Shown one piece after another: positions 8,096-16,234 of a DNA stretch of 64,000 nucleotides (positions within the stretch are counted from its first letter, which is position 1; the number at the start of each line of letters is the position of its first letter). Position numbers and translations under genes: made by a program. Location of the stretch: contig NZ_CP018870.1 in NCBI RefSeq assembly GCF_001941845.1, positions 5,556,001-5,620,000 on the forward strand. Direction: 5' to 3'. This DNA is from Streptomyces sp. TN58. Lineage in GTDB: Bacteria; Actinomycetota; Actinomycetes; Streptomycetales; Streptomycetaceae. Below the pieces are notes generated by a model. That model saw nothing but the letters and a program-made list of their open reading frames with translations, was not told the origin of the DNA and did no database searches.

Positions 8096-9205
8096 ATGAT
8101 GTCCCTCCGCCGCACCACCGCAGGCGTCGCCCTCGCGCTTGCCGCCCTCACGGGCGCCGCCACGGCGCACGCCGACACCCTGAGGACCGCGCCCGCGGTC
8201 ACCGGCCCCCCTGCCGTCGCCGCTCTCCCCGTCTTCACCGACGGGCACGGGCTGACCGTGCTCCCCGGGGCCACCGAGGTGCACAGCCCCACGGACTTCA
8301 CGCTCACCGTCACCACGAAGCAGCTCTCGGGGCAGCACAAGATCCGCGTTCTCCTTCCCGCCGGGTACGACGCCGCCCCCGAACGGCGGTGGCCGGTCAC
8401 CTACTTCCTGCACGGCGGCGGCGGCACCGTCGACGACGTCGCGGCCGCCCCGGCACTCCACTCCGACTCGATGATCACCGTGGTGCCGGACGGCGGGTTG
8501 AAGGGCTGGTACGCCGACTGGCAGATGCAGAACACCGCCGAAGGCGCCGCGAACTGGGAGACCTTCCACCTCACCCAGGTCGTCCCGTTCATCGACGCCA
8601 ACCTCCGTACCCGCACCGACCGGGACCACCGGGCCGTCGTCGGACTGTCCATGGGCGGCTACGGCTCCCTCCACTACGCCGAGGCACGCCCCGACCTGTT
8701 CGGTCACGTCGCCGCGCTCTCCGGAGGAATCGACTTCGGCATGCCGCAGGTCCGCGCCGCCGTCCTGGCCACCGAGCTCAACCTCACCGGCGCCTGGTGC
8801 GCCGTGAGCAGTTCCTCCAGCACGTCCGGCTCCGGCAAGTGCACCGGCTACGGTCCCTACGTCGACAGCGACGCCATCTTCGGCTCCCCCTACCCGGTTT
8901 TCAACGCCGACCGCGTGTGGAAGGCCGTGGACCCGGCCGCGCCTGCCAACCTCGCCAGGCTGTCCCGCACCGGCATCACCCTCTACACCGGCAACAACGA
9001 TGTCATCGACGTCCACACCGCGGCGGCCTCCAAGACCGTCAAGGCCCGCCTCGACCAGCTCGGCGTCCCCAGCCGCCTCGTCAACTACGGCAACGGCGCC
9101 TCATTGGCCCCGGGCTGCAACGGCGGCCACAACTACGGTTGCTGGGCCCCGGCATTCGCCGACTACGTTCCGGGCCTCGAAGCCGCCTTCGCCGCGGCGG
9201 GCTGA
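8096..9205 (+). CDS. secreted alpha/beta-hydrolase esterase (antigen-85/esterase-D-like)
   Basis: 369 aa. A Sec signal peptide (residues 1-26, ending ATAHA) precedes an alpha/beta-hydrolase fold: oxyanion region YFLHGGGG, nucleophile elbow GLSMGGYGS with Ser185, and a late histidine in GGHNYGCW. The family cleaves or transfers acyl groups on small esters, lipids or polymers outside the cell. I chose the ATG at 8096 because GAAGGG sits seven bases upstream and the signal peptide begins there; a second ATG follows at 8099. It is followed by other secreted-protein genes, each with its own ribosome site. The substrate is not deducible. Confidence 0.83.
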   Translation: MMSLRRTTAGVALALAALTGAATAHADTLRTAPAVTGPPAVAALPVFTDGHGLTVLPGATEVHSPTDFTLTVTTKQLSGQHKIRVLLPAGYDAAPERRWPVTYFLHGGGGTVDDVAAAPALHSDSMITVVPDGGLKGWYADWQMQNTAEGAANWETFHLTQVVPFIDANLRTRTDRDHRAVVGLSMGGYGSLHYAEARPDLFGHVAALSGGIDFGMPQVRAAVLATELNLTGAWCAVSSSSSTSGSGKCTGYGPYVDSDAIFGSPYPVFNADRVWKAVDPAAPANLARLSRTGITLYTGNNDVIDVHTAAASKTVKARLDQLGVPSRLVNYGNGASLAPGCNGGHNYGCWAPAFADYVPGLEAAFAAAG

Positions 9206-9300
9206 CGCACGCCCAGGCCCCCCCGGGCCCGCGCACACCCCATCGCATCGCACTCACAGGCACCATCTGCTCCCCTTCCCCTCTGCTCGGAGGAACGACC

Positions 9301-10488
9301 ATGACCGAATCGCCCCCCACGGGCCGCCGACCCCACCTCTCTCGCCGTACCGTCCTCAGGGCCGGCGGCGGCCTTGCCCTGGGCGCAGGCCTGGCCGCCG
9401 TCGCCCCGGCCACCCCCGCCTGGGCCGCACAGCGCGGCACCCCCCTGTGCGACGAGCCCGGGGACTCGGCCGCCGCCCAGGGGATCGGCTCCAGCGACCT
9501 CGCCATCCCGTACTACCGCGAACACGACGGCACCTGGGGCTACGTCTTCGGCGACACATGGTCCGGCATGCAGCAGTACGGCGACTACCTCGGCTCGCCG
9601 CTGATGCTTTGCCAGGGCGGGTTCGACGCCTCCGGCGCGACCCCCATCTCGTTCACCTGGGCATTGCCCACGGGCGGCCAGGCCCGGCAACTGTTCGACT
9701 ACCGGACCAACGCGGACAACGGGTTCGGCTTCGAGGTGAGCCGCATCCCCAACGATTGCATCGAGTTCGGCGGACGCACGTACATCCAGTACACCTCGGT
9801 CGGCACGTGGGAGCCGCCCGCGGGCTACGACGGCTCGGTGATGTCCGGCGTCGCCTACTCGGACGACCACGGCGTCACCTGGCACGACTACCCGTACCAC
9901 TGGGCGGGTGACATGCAGGGCGTGAACCAGTCCATGTACGGGATGTGGTCCTTCGCGGGCATCGACCCCGACGGCTGGCTCTACATCTTCTCCAAGCGCT
10001 GGAACGGGACACACCGCAACACCGCCGACGGTGGGGCCATCCAACTCTTCCGGATCCGCCCCGACGACTTCCGGGCGGGGAACTTCGGCGCCCAGCAGAA
10101 CTGGGCACACCACGAAGGTCGCTGGCAGTGGACCAACGCCGTCGGGCCCTCGCCGATCCTGACCGGCAACCACATCGGCGAGTTCTCGGTCAAGCGGATC
10201 GGGGGCCGGTACTGCATGAGCTACTTCGACGTCACCGACTACTCCATCAGCACCCGGTCCGCGTCGCGTCCCGACGCCGTGTGGACCGCACCCAAGCCGC
10301 AGATCGTCGGGGACAACCGCTGGCCGGCGAACCACTGGGGCAAGCCGCAGATCCCCTACCTGTACGGCGGCTACATCCACCCGGGCAGCGCGAGTGCGAC
10401 CTCGCTCACCCTCATCGTCTCCCAGTGGCCCGGCGTCCTGCACCAACCGCCCTACCGGGTCCTGCAGTTCGACGGCATCAACCCCTAG
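9301..10488 (+). CDS. Tat-exported DUF4185-like protein, possible arabinan hydrolase
   Basis: 395 aa. The twin-arginine signal SRRTVLRAGGGLALGAG at residues 14-30 has a likely cleavage after AWA. The mature part is rich in Trp/Tyr and Gly and carries IPYYREHDGTWGYVFGDTW, the start of a DUF4185 beta-propeller. Members of DUF4185 from mycobacteria and gut bacteria have been shown to be endo-D-arabinofuranases (GH183); that is family knowledge, and I cannot confirm the active site here. GGAGG lies nine bases before the ATG. It sits between an esterase and a protease gene, so an extracellular degradative set is likely. Confidence 0.7.
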   Translation: MTESPPTGRRPHLSRRTVLRAGGGLALGAGLAAVAPATPAWAAQRGTPLCDEPGDSAAAQGIGSSDLAIPYYREHDGTWGYVFGDTWSGMQQYGDYLGSPLMLCQGGFDASGATPISFTWALPTGGQARQLFDYRTNADNGFGFEVSRIPNDCIEFGGRTYIQYTSVGTWEPPAGYDGSVMSGVAYSDDHGVTWHDYPYHWAGDMQGVNQSMYGMWSFAGIDPDGWLYIFSKRWNGTHRNTADGGAIQLFRIRPDDFRAGNFGAQQNWAHHEGRWQWTNAVGPSPILTGNHIGEFSVKRIGGRYCMSYFDVTDYSISTRSASRPDAVWTAPKPQIVGDNRWPANHWGKPQIPYLYGGYIHPGSASATSLTLIVSQWPGVLHQPPYRVLQFDGINP

Positions 10489-10609
10489 CCGCGCCCTACG
10501 GCACCGCGGCGGGGCGCCTCAGCCGTGATCCACATCGCGTCGATCGACACCCCGCCAAGGGCATGGCGGACGAGGCACGAACAGCCACCCCGACAGACAG
10601 GAAGCACGC

Positions 10610-11479
10610 ATGTTCCGACGACTCAGCACACTCACCATGACCCTGGCACTCGCCGGGACCCTCGGCGCCGGCACCGCCTCCGCCGCCGACACCGCGCCGG
10701 AGGACCGCGTTTCCGGCAAGCGCGTGCACAACGGCATGCAGATCGCCTTCAACCCGGCCATGCCCGACGCCTTCTGCACCGTGGGAGCGGTCGGCAAGGA
10801 CGACTACGGGCGGAAGATCGCCATATCCGCGGGCCACTGCATCAACGACCCGCGCTATGCGGACCGCGAGATCCACGAGAACATCGCCCCCGTCTACCAC
10901 CGGCAGGACATCGCCGCCGGCCCGATCGGGTACGTGCGCTATTTCAAGGACCCCGAGGGTTCGATGACCGGACACCTGACCAAGGACTACATGATCATCG
11001 AACTGGTCGATGGAGTGGCACTCTCATCACAGGGGCCGCATCTGAAGCAGACCGACGAACTGGAGGTCCCCGGCGGCAAGGCCAGCCCGAACGCCCTGTC
11101 GCCCGCCCGCGACGACGAGCGTCTCCTCGGCGCCGCTCTGTTCAACAACAACGAACTCGTGGTGTCCGGGCAACTGGGCGTCTGGTACGGGCGGATCACC
11201 AACAGCAGCAGCGGCATCTACCAGTCGCACGCCAAGCACAAGGGTGGCGACTCCGGCGGCCCGGCCATCTGGCACGTACCGGGCACCGCGTACCCCTCTG
11301 AGGCCAATGGATTCCAGGCGGAGGGCCCCTGGGCGGGCATAACCAAGGGCATCATCCTCGGCATTCCCCCCTACGTGTACACCAGCTCGGCCAACATCCT
11401 CGCCGACCTGCGCGCCCGTGACACCGCCGATCCCGCCGACGTCTACGGCTCGGGCTTCGAGGTGACAAGCAACCCGTAG
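10610..11479 (+). CDS. secreted trypsin-like serine protease
   Basis: 289 aa. A signal peptide (residues 1-26, ending ASA) precedes a chymotrypsin/S1-fold domain with His76 (ISAGHC), Asp126 (DYMIIEL) and Ser215 (GGDSGGPA). The catalytic triad is complete and in order. The spacing resembles streptomycete extracellular endopeptidases. No clear long pro-region is seen, so activation may differ from the alpha-lytic type. An AGGA ribosome site precedes the ATG. The specificity is not predictable from sequence. Confidence 0.85.
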   Translation: MFRRLSTLTMTLALAGTLGAGTASAADTAPEDRVSGKRVHNGMQIAFNPAMPDAFCTVGAVGKDDYGRKIAISAGHCINDPRYADREIHENIAPVYHRQDIAAGPIGYVRYFKDPEGSMTGHLTKDYMIIELVDGVALSSQGPHLKQTDELEVPGGKASPNALSPARDDERLLGAALFNNNELVVSGQLGVWYGRITNSSSGIYQSHAKHKGGDSGGPAIWHVPGTAYPSEANGFQAEGPWAGITKGIILGIPPYVYTSSANILADLRARDTADPADVYGSGFEVTSNP

Positions 11480-11708
11480 AGCAGCACGTTCTTACGAGCG
11501 CCCACACAGGGAGGAGGGCCGGCCGATCAGAGACGTGGACATCGCGGAAGCCGGACTTGTCGTGCTGGCTTGATCGCACTTCGGGAGATCACGGCATGAC
11601 CCGTCCGCGACCCGCTCCCTCATCAGTCCGACGCGCGGCGCGTCCTCTTCGGCATGTCCTGACCGCCCACCGCCCGCGAAACTTTCGATCAGTAACACAG
11701 GGGGAACC

Positions 11709-12260
11709 TTGCACACTCGTACGGTACTCGCCGTCCTCGCCGCCGCCACATTCGCACTCACCGGATGCTCCGGCGCCCAGGAGCTGTCTTACGGTGCCAC
11801 GGCGAAGAAGGACAACCTTGAGGTCAGCGTGTTGCGCGTGGTCGCCGGGACCTCCGGCGACCTGTCCGTGCTCAAGGAGGCAGCCAAATATCAAGGCCGT
11901 ACGCCGTACTACGTCCATTACCGCGTGACCAAGACCGACGCCGGCGATGTGAACGGACCCTCCTTCGACGTCACGGCGGACGGTGCCCTGTTGACCCGGT
12001 TGAACATCATGAGCGCCTTCCCGGAACCCATCGTGGGCACGGACGGGAAGCTCAGCTACAAGGACGCTCCGAAGTTCGACAAGTGCCTCGACGAACACAA
12101 CTTCAGCGAGTTCAAGCAAGCCGCGGCCGGCGAGAGTTACGAGGCATGCACGGTCTACCTCTCCGCCTCGGGCTCCAACGCGGCGCCCGAGAAGGTCGAG
12201 TGGGTAAAGGGCGGCCTTCTGCGGCGCAGCGACGACCAGGCGTTCGCCGTCTGGAAATGA
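11709..12260 (+). CDS. lipoprotein of unknown function
   Basis: 183 aa. A lipoprotein signal peptide with lipobox LTGC (Cys20) is followed by a single beta-rich domain with two later cysteines (C132 region and C144 region) that could form a disulfide. It resembles the DUF4352-type or related immunoglobulin-like lipoproteins of actinomycetes only in layout. The start is TTG at 11709 with GGGGGA five bases upstream; no ATG or GTG fits the signal peptide. It is the last of four exported-protein genes and is followed by a hairpin at 12329. Confidence 0.72.
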   Translation: MHTRTVLAVLAAATFALTGCSGAQELSYGATAKKDNLEVSVLRVVAGTSGDLSVLKEAAKYQGRTPYYVHYRVTKTDAGDVNGPSFDVTADGALLTRLNIMSAFPEPIVGTDGKLSYKDAPKFDKCLDEHNFSEFKQAAAGESYEACTVYLSASGSNAAPEKVEWVKGGLLRRSDDQAFAVWK

Positions 12261-12328
12261 GCCCACCCGCGGAGAGCGCCACTCAGTCGGGAACGCACAG
12301 CCGCTTGGGTTGGCGACGGTGCCGTTGC

Positions 12329-12360
12329 GGGAGCGGGCTACAGCGGCGCCACCCGCTCCC
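12329..12360 (+). terminator. hairpin terminator after the lipoprotein gene
   Basis: A perfect 9-bp inverted repeat, GGGAGCGGG (12329-12337) and CCCGCTCCC (12352-12360), has a 14-base loop and no T-run, as is usual for Streptomyces terminators. The remaining stretch up to the riboswitch at about 12550 shows no gene. Confidence 0.5.
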
Positions 12361-12549
12361 ACAGGTCGTCGCCGGGGCTGTCCGACCGGCGCGGCGAGCG
12401 CTACGGAACGGGCCCGGTCCGTGCTGAGTCAACGGCGTGGCGCCATGCCGCTTCCTGTGCTCAGAAGCAGTTGGGCGTCCCAAGCCTTCGATCCTGCCGC
12501 CTGCCAGACACACCCCACCCCCCGATCTGCGGTTCGGTAGCGAAGGCGC

Positions 12550-12690
12550 CTCGCGTGCAGGCTATGCTGCAACCCGTCCCACGGGGGAAGTCCGGTCGAA
12601 GTCCGGCGCTGACCCGCAACGGTAGACGGAGGCGCACACGCGGCTCCGTGAGCCCGATTACCCGCGGCGACGAAGGCTCCTGTCAATTCG
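12550..12690 (+). promoter_or_regulatory. cobalamin (B12) riboswitch
   Basis: The conserved core is plain: CCGGTCGAAGTCCGG, then GCTGACCCGCAAC (about 12593-12622), and the B12-box-like GAGCCCGATTACC further on (about 12650-12662). The aptamer leads into the permease gene about 100 bases downstream, where a G+C-rich stretch (12715-12760) could form the expression platform and sequester the GAAGG ribosome site. Cobalamin riboswitches of this class normally turn off B12 uptake or synthesis genes when adenosylcobalamin is plentiful. Ends are approximate. Confidence 0.88.
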
Positions 12691-12785
12691 CCGTGGACTG
12701 CGAGAAGGCGCTGCGCAGGGCGCCCCGCGTCCCGGGCCGCTCCTGTGCTCATGCAGGCACGGCTTGAGGCGAAGGCGATCCGCCC

Positions 12786-13895
12786 GTGGCCACACCCCTG
12801 GAACTCGAACCAGCCGCGCCACCTCACACAGCGCCTACCGGCGTCGGCCCTGCGCCGCCCAAGCGCGTATCCCTGCCCCTGCTCTTCGCCACCCTGTGCT
12901 TCGCGCTTGTGCTCTCCATCGTTTGTGGGGCGGGGCTGGGGGCGTCGGGACTGTCCTGGGGCGAGGTGCTGCGTTTTCTGTGGGCGGGGCTGACCGGCGG
13001 TTCCATAGCGCATGACGAAGTCCCGGCTTACACGATCGTGTGGGAGCTGCGCTTTCCGAGAGCGGTGCTGGCCGCGGTCGTCGGAGCCGGCCTGTCGGCG
13101 ATCGGGGTGGCCGTGCAGGCCATGGTCCGTAACGCCCTCGCCGACCCGTTCGTCCTGGGCATATCCTCGGGCGCGGCCGTCGGCGCCAATGCCGTCCTCC
13201 TCTTCGGAGCCTTCGGCGCTCTCGGCCTGTGGGCCCTGTCCACGGCGGCCTTCCTCTCCGCGCTCCTCGCCATGGCGCTGGTGTACGCGATCGCCCACAC
13301 CGCTGATGGTCTGACCCCGCTGCGGCTCGTCCTGACGGGCACCGCGATGTACTACGGCTTCTCGGCCGTCACCACCTTCATGGTGTTCGCGGCCGAGCGC
13401 GGCGAGGCGGCCCGCTCCGCGATGATGTGGCTGCTCGGCAGCCTCGGCGGAGCCAGCTGGGCCTCCGTTCCCATCGCCGCGGGAGCCGTGCTCCTCGGCC
13501 TCGCCCACCTCACCGTGTCGGCGCGTCGCCTGAACGCCCTGGCGATGGGTGACGAGACCGCGGCCGCCCTGGGGGTGGACGCGGGGAGGCTGCGCAAGGA
13601 GCTGTTCCTGGTCTGCGCCGCCGTCACGGGGACCGTGGTCGCGGTGAGCGGAGCGATCGGTTTCGTCGGCCTGATGGTCCCGCACGCCGCACGGATGCTG
13701 GTCGGCGCGGACCACCGCCGGCTGCTGGCCGTCGCCCCCCTCGCGGGCGCCGTCCTGCTGATCTGGGTGGACATCCTGTCCCGGGTGGTGCTCGCGCCCG
13801 TCGAGCTGCCGGTGGGCGTGCTGACCGCCGCCATCGGCGTGCCGTGCTTCGTCCTGCTGATGCGCCGCCGCTCCTACACCTTCGGAGGCGCGTGA
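12786..13895 (+). CDS. FecCD/BtuC-family ABC permease, probable cobalamin import
   Basis: 369 aa. A basic N-terminal tail is followed by about ten membrane helices typical of BtuC/FecCD permeases, with the family landmarks LRFPRAVLAAVVGAGLSAIG, NALADPFVLGISSGAAVGA and the coupling helix region ALGVDAGRLRK. It sits directly behind the cobalamin riboswitch, which argues that the cargo is cobalamin or a corrinoid rather than an iron siderophore. The GTG at 12786 has GAAGG about ten bases upstream. The ATPase gene overlaps its stop codon by one base. Confidence 0.88.
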   Translation: MATPLELEPAAPPHTAPTGVGPAPPKRVSLPLLFATLCFALVLSIVCGAGLGASGLSWGEVLRFLWAGLTGGSIAHDEVPAYTIVWELRFPRAVLAAVVGAGLSAIGVAVQAMVRNALADPFVLGISSGAAVGANAVLLFGAFGALGLWALSTAAFLSALLAMALVYAIAHTADGLTPLRLVLTGTAMYYGFSAVTTFMVFAAERGEAARSAMMWLLGSLGGASWASVPIAAGAVLLGLAHLTVSARRLNALAMGDETAAALGVDAGRLRKELFLVCAAVTGTVVAVSGAIGFVGLMVPHAARMLVGADHRRLLAVAPLAGAVLLIWVDILSRVVLAPVELPVGVLTAAIGVPCFVLLMRRRSYTFGGA

Positions 13896-14680
13896 TGCGG
13901 ATCGACATCGACGCACTGACGGTCGAGGTCGCCGGCGCGCGGCTGGTACGGGAGGTCACGCTCCGCGCGGACGAAGGGCAGGTCGTCGGGCTCGTCGGGC
14001 CCAACGGCAGCGGCAAGTCCACGCTGTTGCGCTGCGTCTACCGGGCCCTGCGCCCCTCGGCCGGTACGGTCCTGCTCGGCGGTGAGGACCTGCACTCCCT
14101 GAGTGCGCGCGAGGGCGCCCGTCGGCTGGCCGCCCTGCCCCAGGAGGCGGTCACCGAGTTCGACTTCACCGTCGCCGAGGTCGTGGCGATGGGGCGCCTG
14201 CCGCACCAGCGGTCCATGGCCCGGGCAACCGACGAGGACCGGAAGGCGTGCGAGGCCGCGCTGGCGAGGGTCGGCGCCGGCCACCTCGCCGACCGCGGCT
14301 TCCTCACCCTCTCCGGCGGCGAGAAGCAACGGGTCCTGATCGCCCGCGCCCTCGCGCAGCAGCCCCGGGTACTGGTGCTCGACGAGCCGACCAACCACCT
14401 CGACATCGCTCAGCAGTTGGAAGTGCTGGCTCTGGTGCGCGGCAGTGGGCTGACGGTGCTCACCGCGCTGCACGACCTCAACCTCGCCGCGCTCCACTGC
14501 GACCTTCTCCACGTCATCGACAGCGGCCGGATCGTCGCCTCCGGCGCTCCGCACGACGTGCTCACGCCCGAGTTGCTGGCCGAGGTCTTCGGCGTACGGG
14601 CCCACCGGGTACCGCATCCGGAGTCCGGCGCCGTACAGCTGCTCTTCGACCGTCTCCTGCCCGATCAGTCCGCTTTCTGA
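13895..14680 (+). CDS. BtuD-type ABC transporter ATPase
   Basis: 261 aa. Walker A GPNGSGKST (35-43), Q-loop near LAALPQEAV, signature LSGGEKQR, Walker B VLVLDEPTNHLD and switch histidine in ALHDLNLA are all intact. I chose the ATG at 13895 because GGAGG lies six bases upstream; its A is the last base of the permease stop. It powers the upstream permease; together with the downstream binding protein it forms a complete BtuCDF-like importer under riboswitch control. Confidence 0.92.
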   Translation: MRIDIDALTVEVAGARLVREVTLRADEGQVVGLVGPNGSGKSTLLRCVYRALRPSAGTVLLGGEDLHSLSAREGARRLAALPQEAVTEFDFTVAEVVAMGRLPHQRSMARATDEDRKACEAALARVGAGHLADRGFLTLSGGEKQRVLIARALAQQPRVLVLDEPTNHLDIAQQLEVLALVRGSGLTVLTALHDLNLAALHCDLLHVIDSGRIVASGAPHDVLTPELLAEVFGVRAHRVPHPESGAVQLLFDRLLPDQSAF

Positions 14681-14686
14681 GGAGTC

Positions 14687-15721
14687 ATGGCCATCATGCC
14701 GAACCTGGTACGCCCCGCCGCACTCGCACTCGCCGCCGCCCTGATGCTCACCGGATGCGGCGCGGAGGTCACGTCTCGGGAAGGAGAGGGTGGCGATGCC
14801 AAGGCAGGCGGCGGCCGATATCCGGTGACCATCGAGAACTGCGGCCAGAAGAAGAGCTATGACAAGGCCCCCCAGCGCGTGGTGACCAATGACGTCGGTA
14901 TTACCGAGATCATGTTCGCGCTCGGACTAGAGGACCGTATGGCGGGCTATGTGATGCCCGACGACAGGGGCGATCTCGCATCCGTTCCCTGGAAGGACGC
15001 TTACCAGAAGACGAAGTGGCTCTCGAAGAAGACGATCAACAAGGAGCTGGTCCTCGACGCCCGCGCCGATCTGGTGTTCGCGGGCTGGAACTACGGCTTC
15101 AACGAGGGGGAGGGCTTCAGCCCCGCCGAGTTGGAGAAGGTGGGCATCGACTCGTATCTGCTGAGCGAGTCGTGCCGTAACGGGCAGGGAAAGGCGCGCG
15201 GGGTGATGCCGCCGCTCGAAGCGCTGTACACCGATTTGCGGAACCTGGGAAAGATCTTCGATGTCGACGACCGGGCGGAGGCCCTCGTCGCGGGCTTTGA
15301 GAAGCAGGTGGCCGAAGCGGAGGCGAAGGCCCTGAAGGGCGCTGACCGTCCGCGCGTCTTCCTCTACGACGACGGGCAGGACAAGCCGCTGACCTCGGGT
15401 CTGTACGCCGGGCCGCACGACATCATCACGAGGGCGGGTGGCGATCACGTCATGAAGGACCTCAAGGACAGCTGGGCGACGGTGGGCTGGGAGACCGTGG
15501 TCGAGCGTGACCCTGAGGTGATCGTGATCAACGATTACGGTGACACCACCGCGGACCAGAAGCGGAAGTTTCTGAAGTCCTATCCGCCGCTCGCCGGCGT
15601 CTCGGCCGTCAAGAACGACCGGATCGTCGTCCTCGACTACGCGGAGCTGGTGGAAAGCCCGCGCAATCCCGCGGCCATCGCCTCACTCGCCGCGGACCTG
15701 AGCACATTCTCTCGCGGCTGA
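14687..15721 (+). CDS. substrate-binding lipoprotein of the B12-type importer (BtuF-like)
   Basis: 344 aa. Lipobox LTGC near residue 25 anchors it to the membrane. The rest is a periplasmic-binding-protein fold of the helical-backbone type (BtuF/FhuD class), with RVVTNDVGITEIMFALGL near the start. AGGAG (14680-14684) is only two bases before the ATG at 14687 and eleven before the in-frame ATG at 14696, so either start is possible. Third gene of the riboswitch operon. A terminator-like structure follows at 15735. Confidence 0.85.
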   Translation: MAIMPNLVRPAALALAAALMLTGCGAEVTSREGEGGDAKAGGGRYPVTIENCGQKKSYDKAPQRVVTNDVGITEIMFALGLEDRMAGYVMPDDRGDLASVPWKDAYQKTKWLSKKTINKELVLDARADLVFAGWNYGFNEGEGFSPAELEKVGIDSYLLSESCRNGQGKARGVMPPLEALYTDLRNLGKIFDVDDRAEALVAGFEKQVAEAEAKALKGADRPRVFLYDDGQDKPLTSGLYAGPHDIITRAGGDHVMKDLKDSWATVGWETVVERDPEVIVINDYGDTTADQKRKFLKSYPPLAGVSAVKNDRIVVLDYAELVESPRNPAAIASLAADLSTFSRG

Positions 15722-15734
15722 CCAGCCGAGTGAC

Positions 15735-15772
15735 GCCGGCCGCCGCCTCAGCACGCGGGCTGCGGCGCCGGC
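15735..15772 (+). terminator. terminator hairpin ending the B12 transporter operon
   Basis: GCCGGCCGCCGC (15735-15746) pairs with GCGGCGCCGGC (15762-15772) with one bulge. A smaller stem CGGCT/AGCCG spans the stop codon itself (15715-15728). Neither has a T-run. Confidence 0.5.
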
Positions 15773-16198
15773 CGTCGCAACAGCGCCGCCTCGGTCCACC
15801 AGCGGGCCATGACCGGCCCGAAGAGAGCCTCCGACCCAGTCTCTGGTCCGGCCCGCTCCCGAGAACGGGCTCTTGGACGTACCCGCCGCGGCAGCCCGGG
15901 GTCAATGGATCAACGGTGCCGTGCCGGGTGTGGTCGGAACTCCGTGGCTCGGGCAGCTCGGTGGCACCGGGGAGAGGGCGGTCCGTTCAGGGCCTGGATC
16001 TGCGAGGCGAGCCCAGCCCAGCCCTCAAGTCCGGCTGGCTGGACCGGGCGGAACCGTGACGAGCTTCTCGCCCTCGGAGGCGCCCTGCGTTGACCTGCTC
16101 GCGGCGCAGCTCGGTGGACTCGCTGGGCACAATGCCCGATATGTAGCAACTCCTCACTGTCTGTCCCTCCCTTGCGCGGCGCCCTTTGCGAGCCGCTA
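15773..16198. other. long intergenic region before the zinc operon
   Basis: About 425 bp with no open frame of convincing composition and no protein that I recognise on either strand. The only clear signal is the operator/promoter at its right edge (16199-16226). Confidence 0.55.
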
Positions 16199-16226
16199 TT
16201 GAAAATGAGTGTCATAGTCGTATAAG
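16199..16226 (+). promoter_or_regulatory. promoter with Zur-like operator of the metallophore operon
   Basis: TGAAAATGAGTGTCA (16200-16214) matches the Streptomyces Zur box TGAAAATGATTTTCA at 13 of 15 positions, as I remember that consensus. It overlaps a TTGAAA -35 box (16199-16204); a TATAAG -10 box (16221-16226) lies 16 bases further. Bound Zur would block RNA polymerase. The predicted transcription start falls at or next to the GTG at 16235, so the message is probably leaderless. Confidence 0.7.
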
Positions 16227-16234
16227 AATGCCGG

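Noticed and set aside
12786..15721. Iron-siderophore uptake operon with an IdeR/DmdR box
   Set aside because: I found no TTAGGTTAG-type iron box; the cobalamin aptamer is clear, so cobalamin is the better call.
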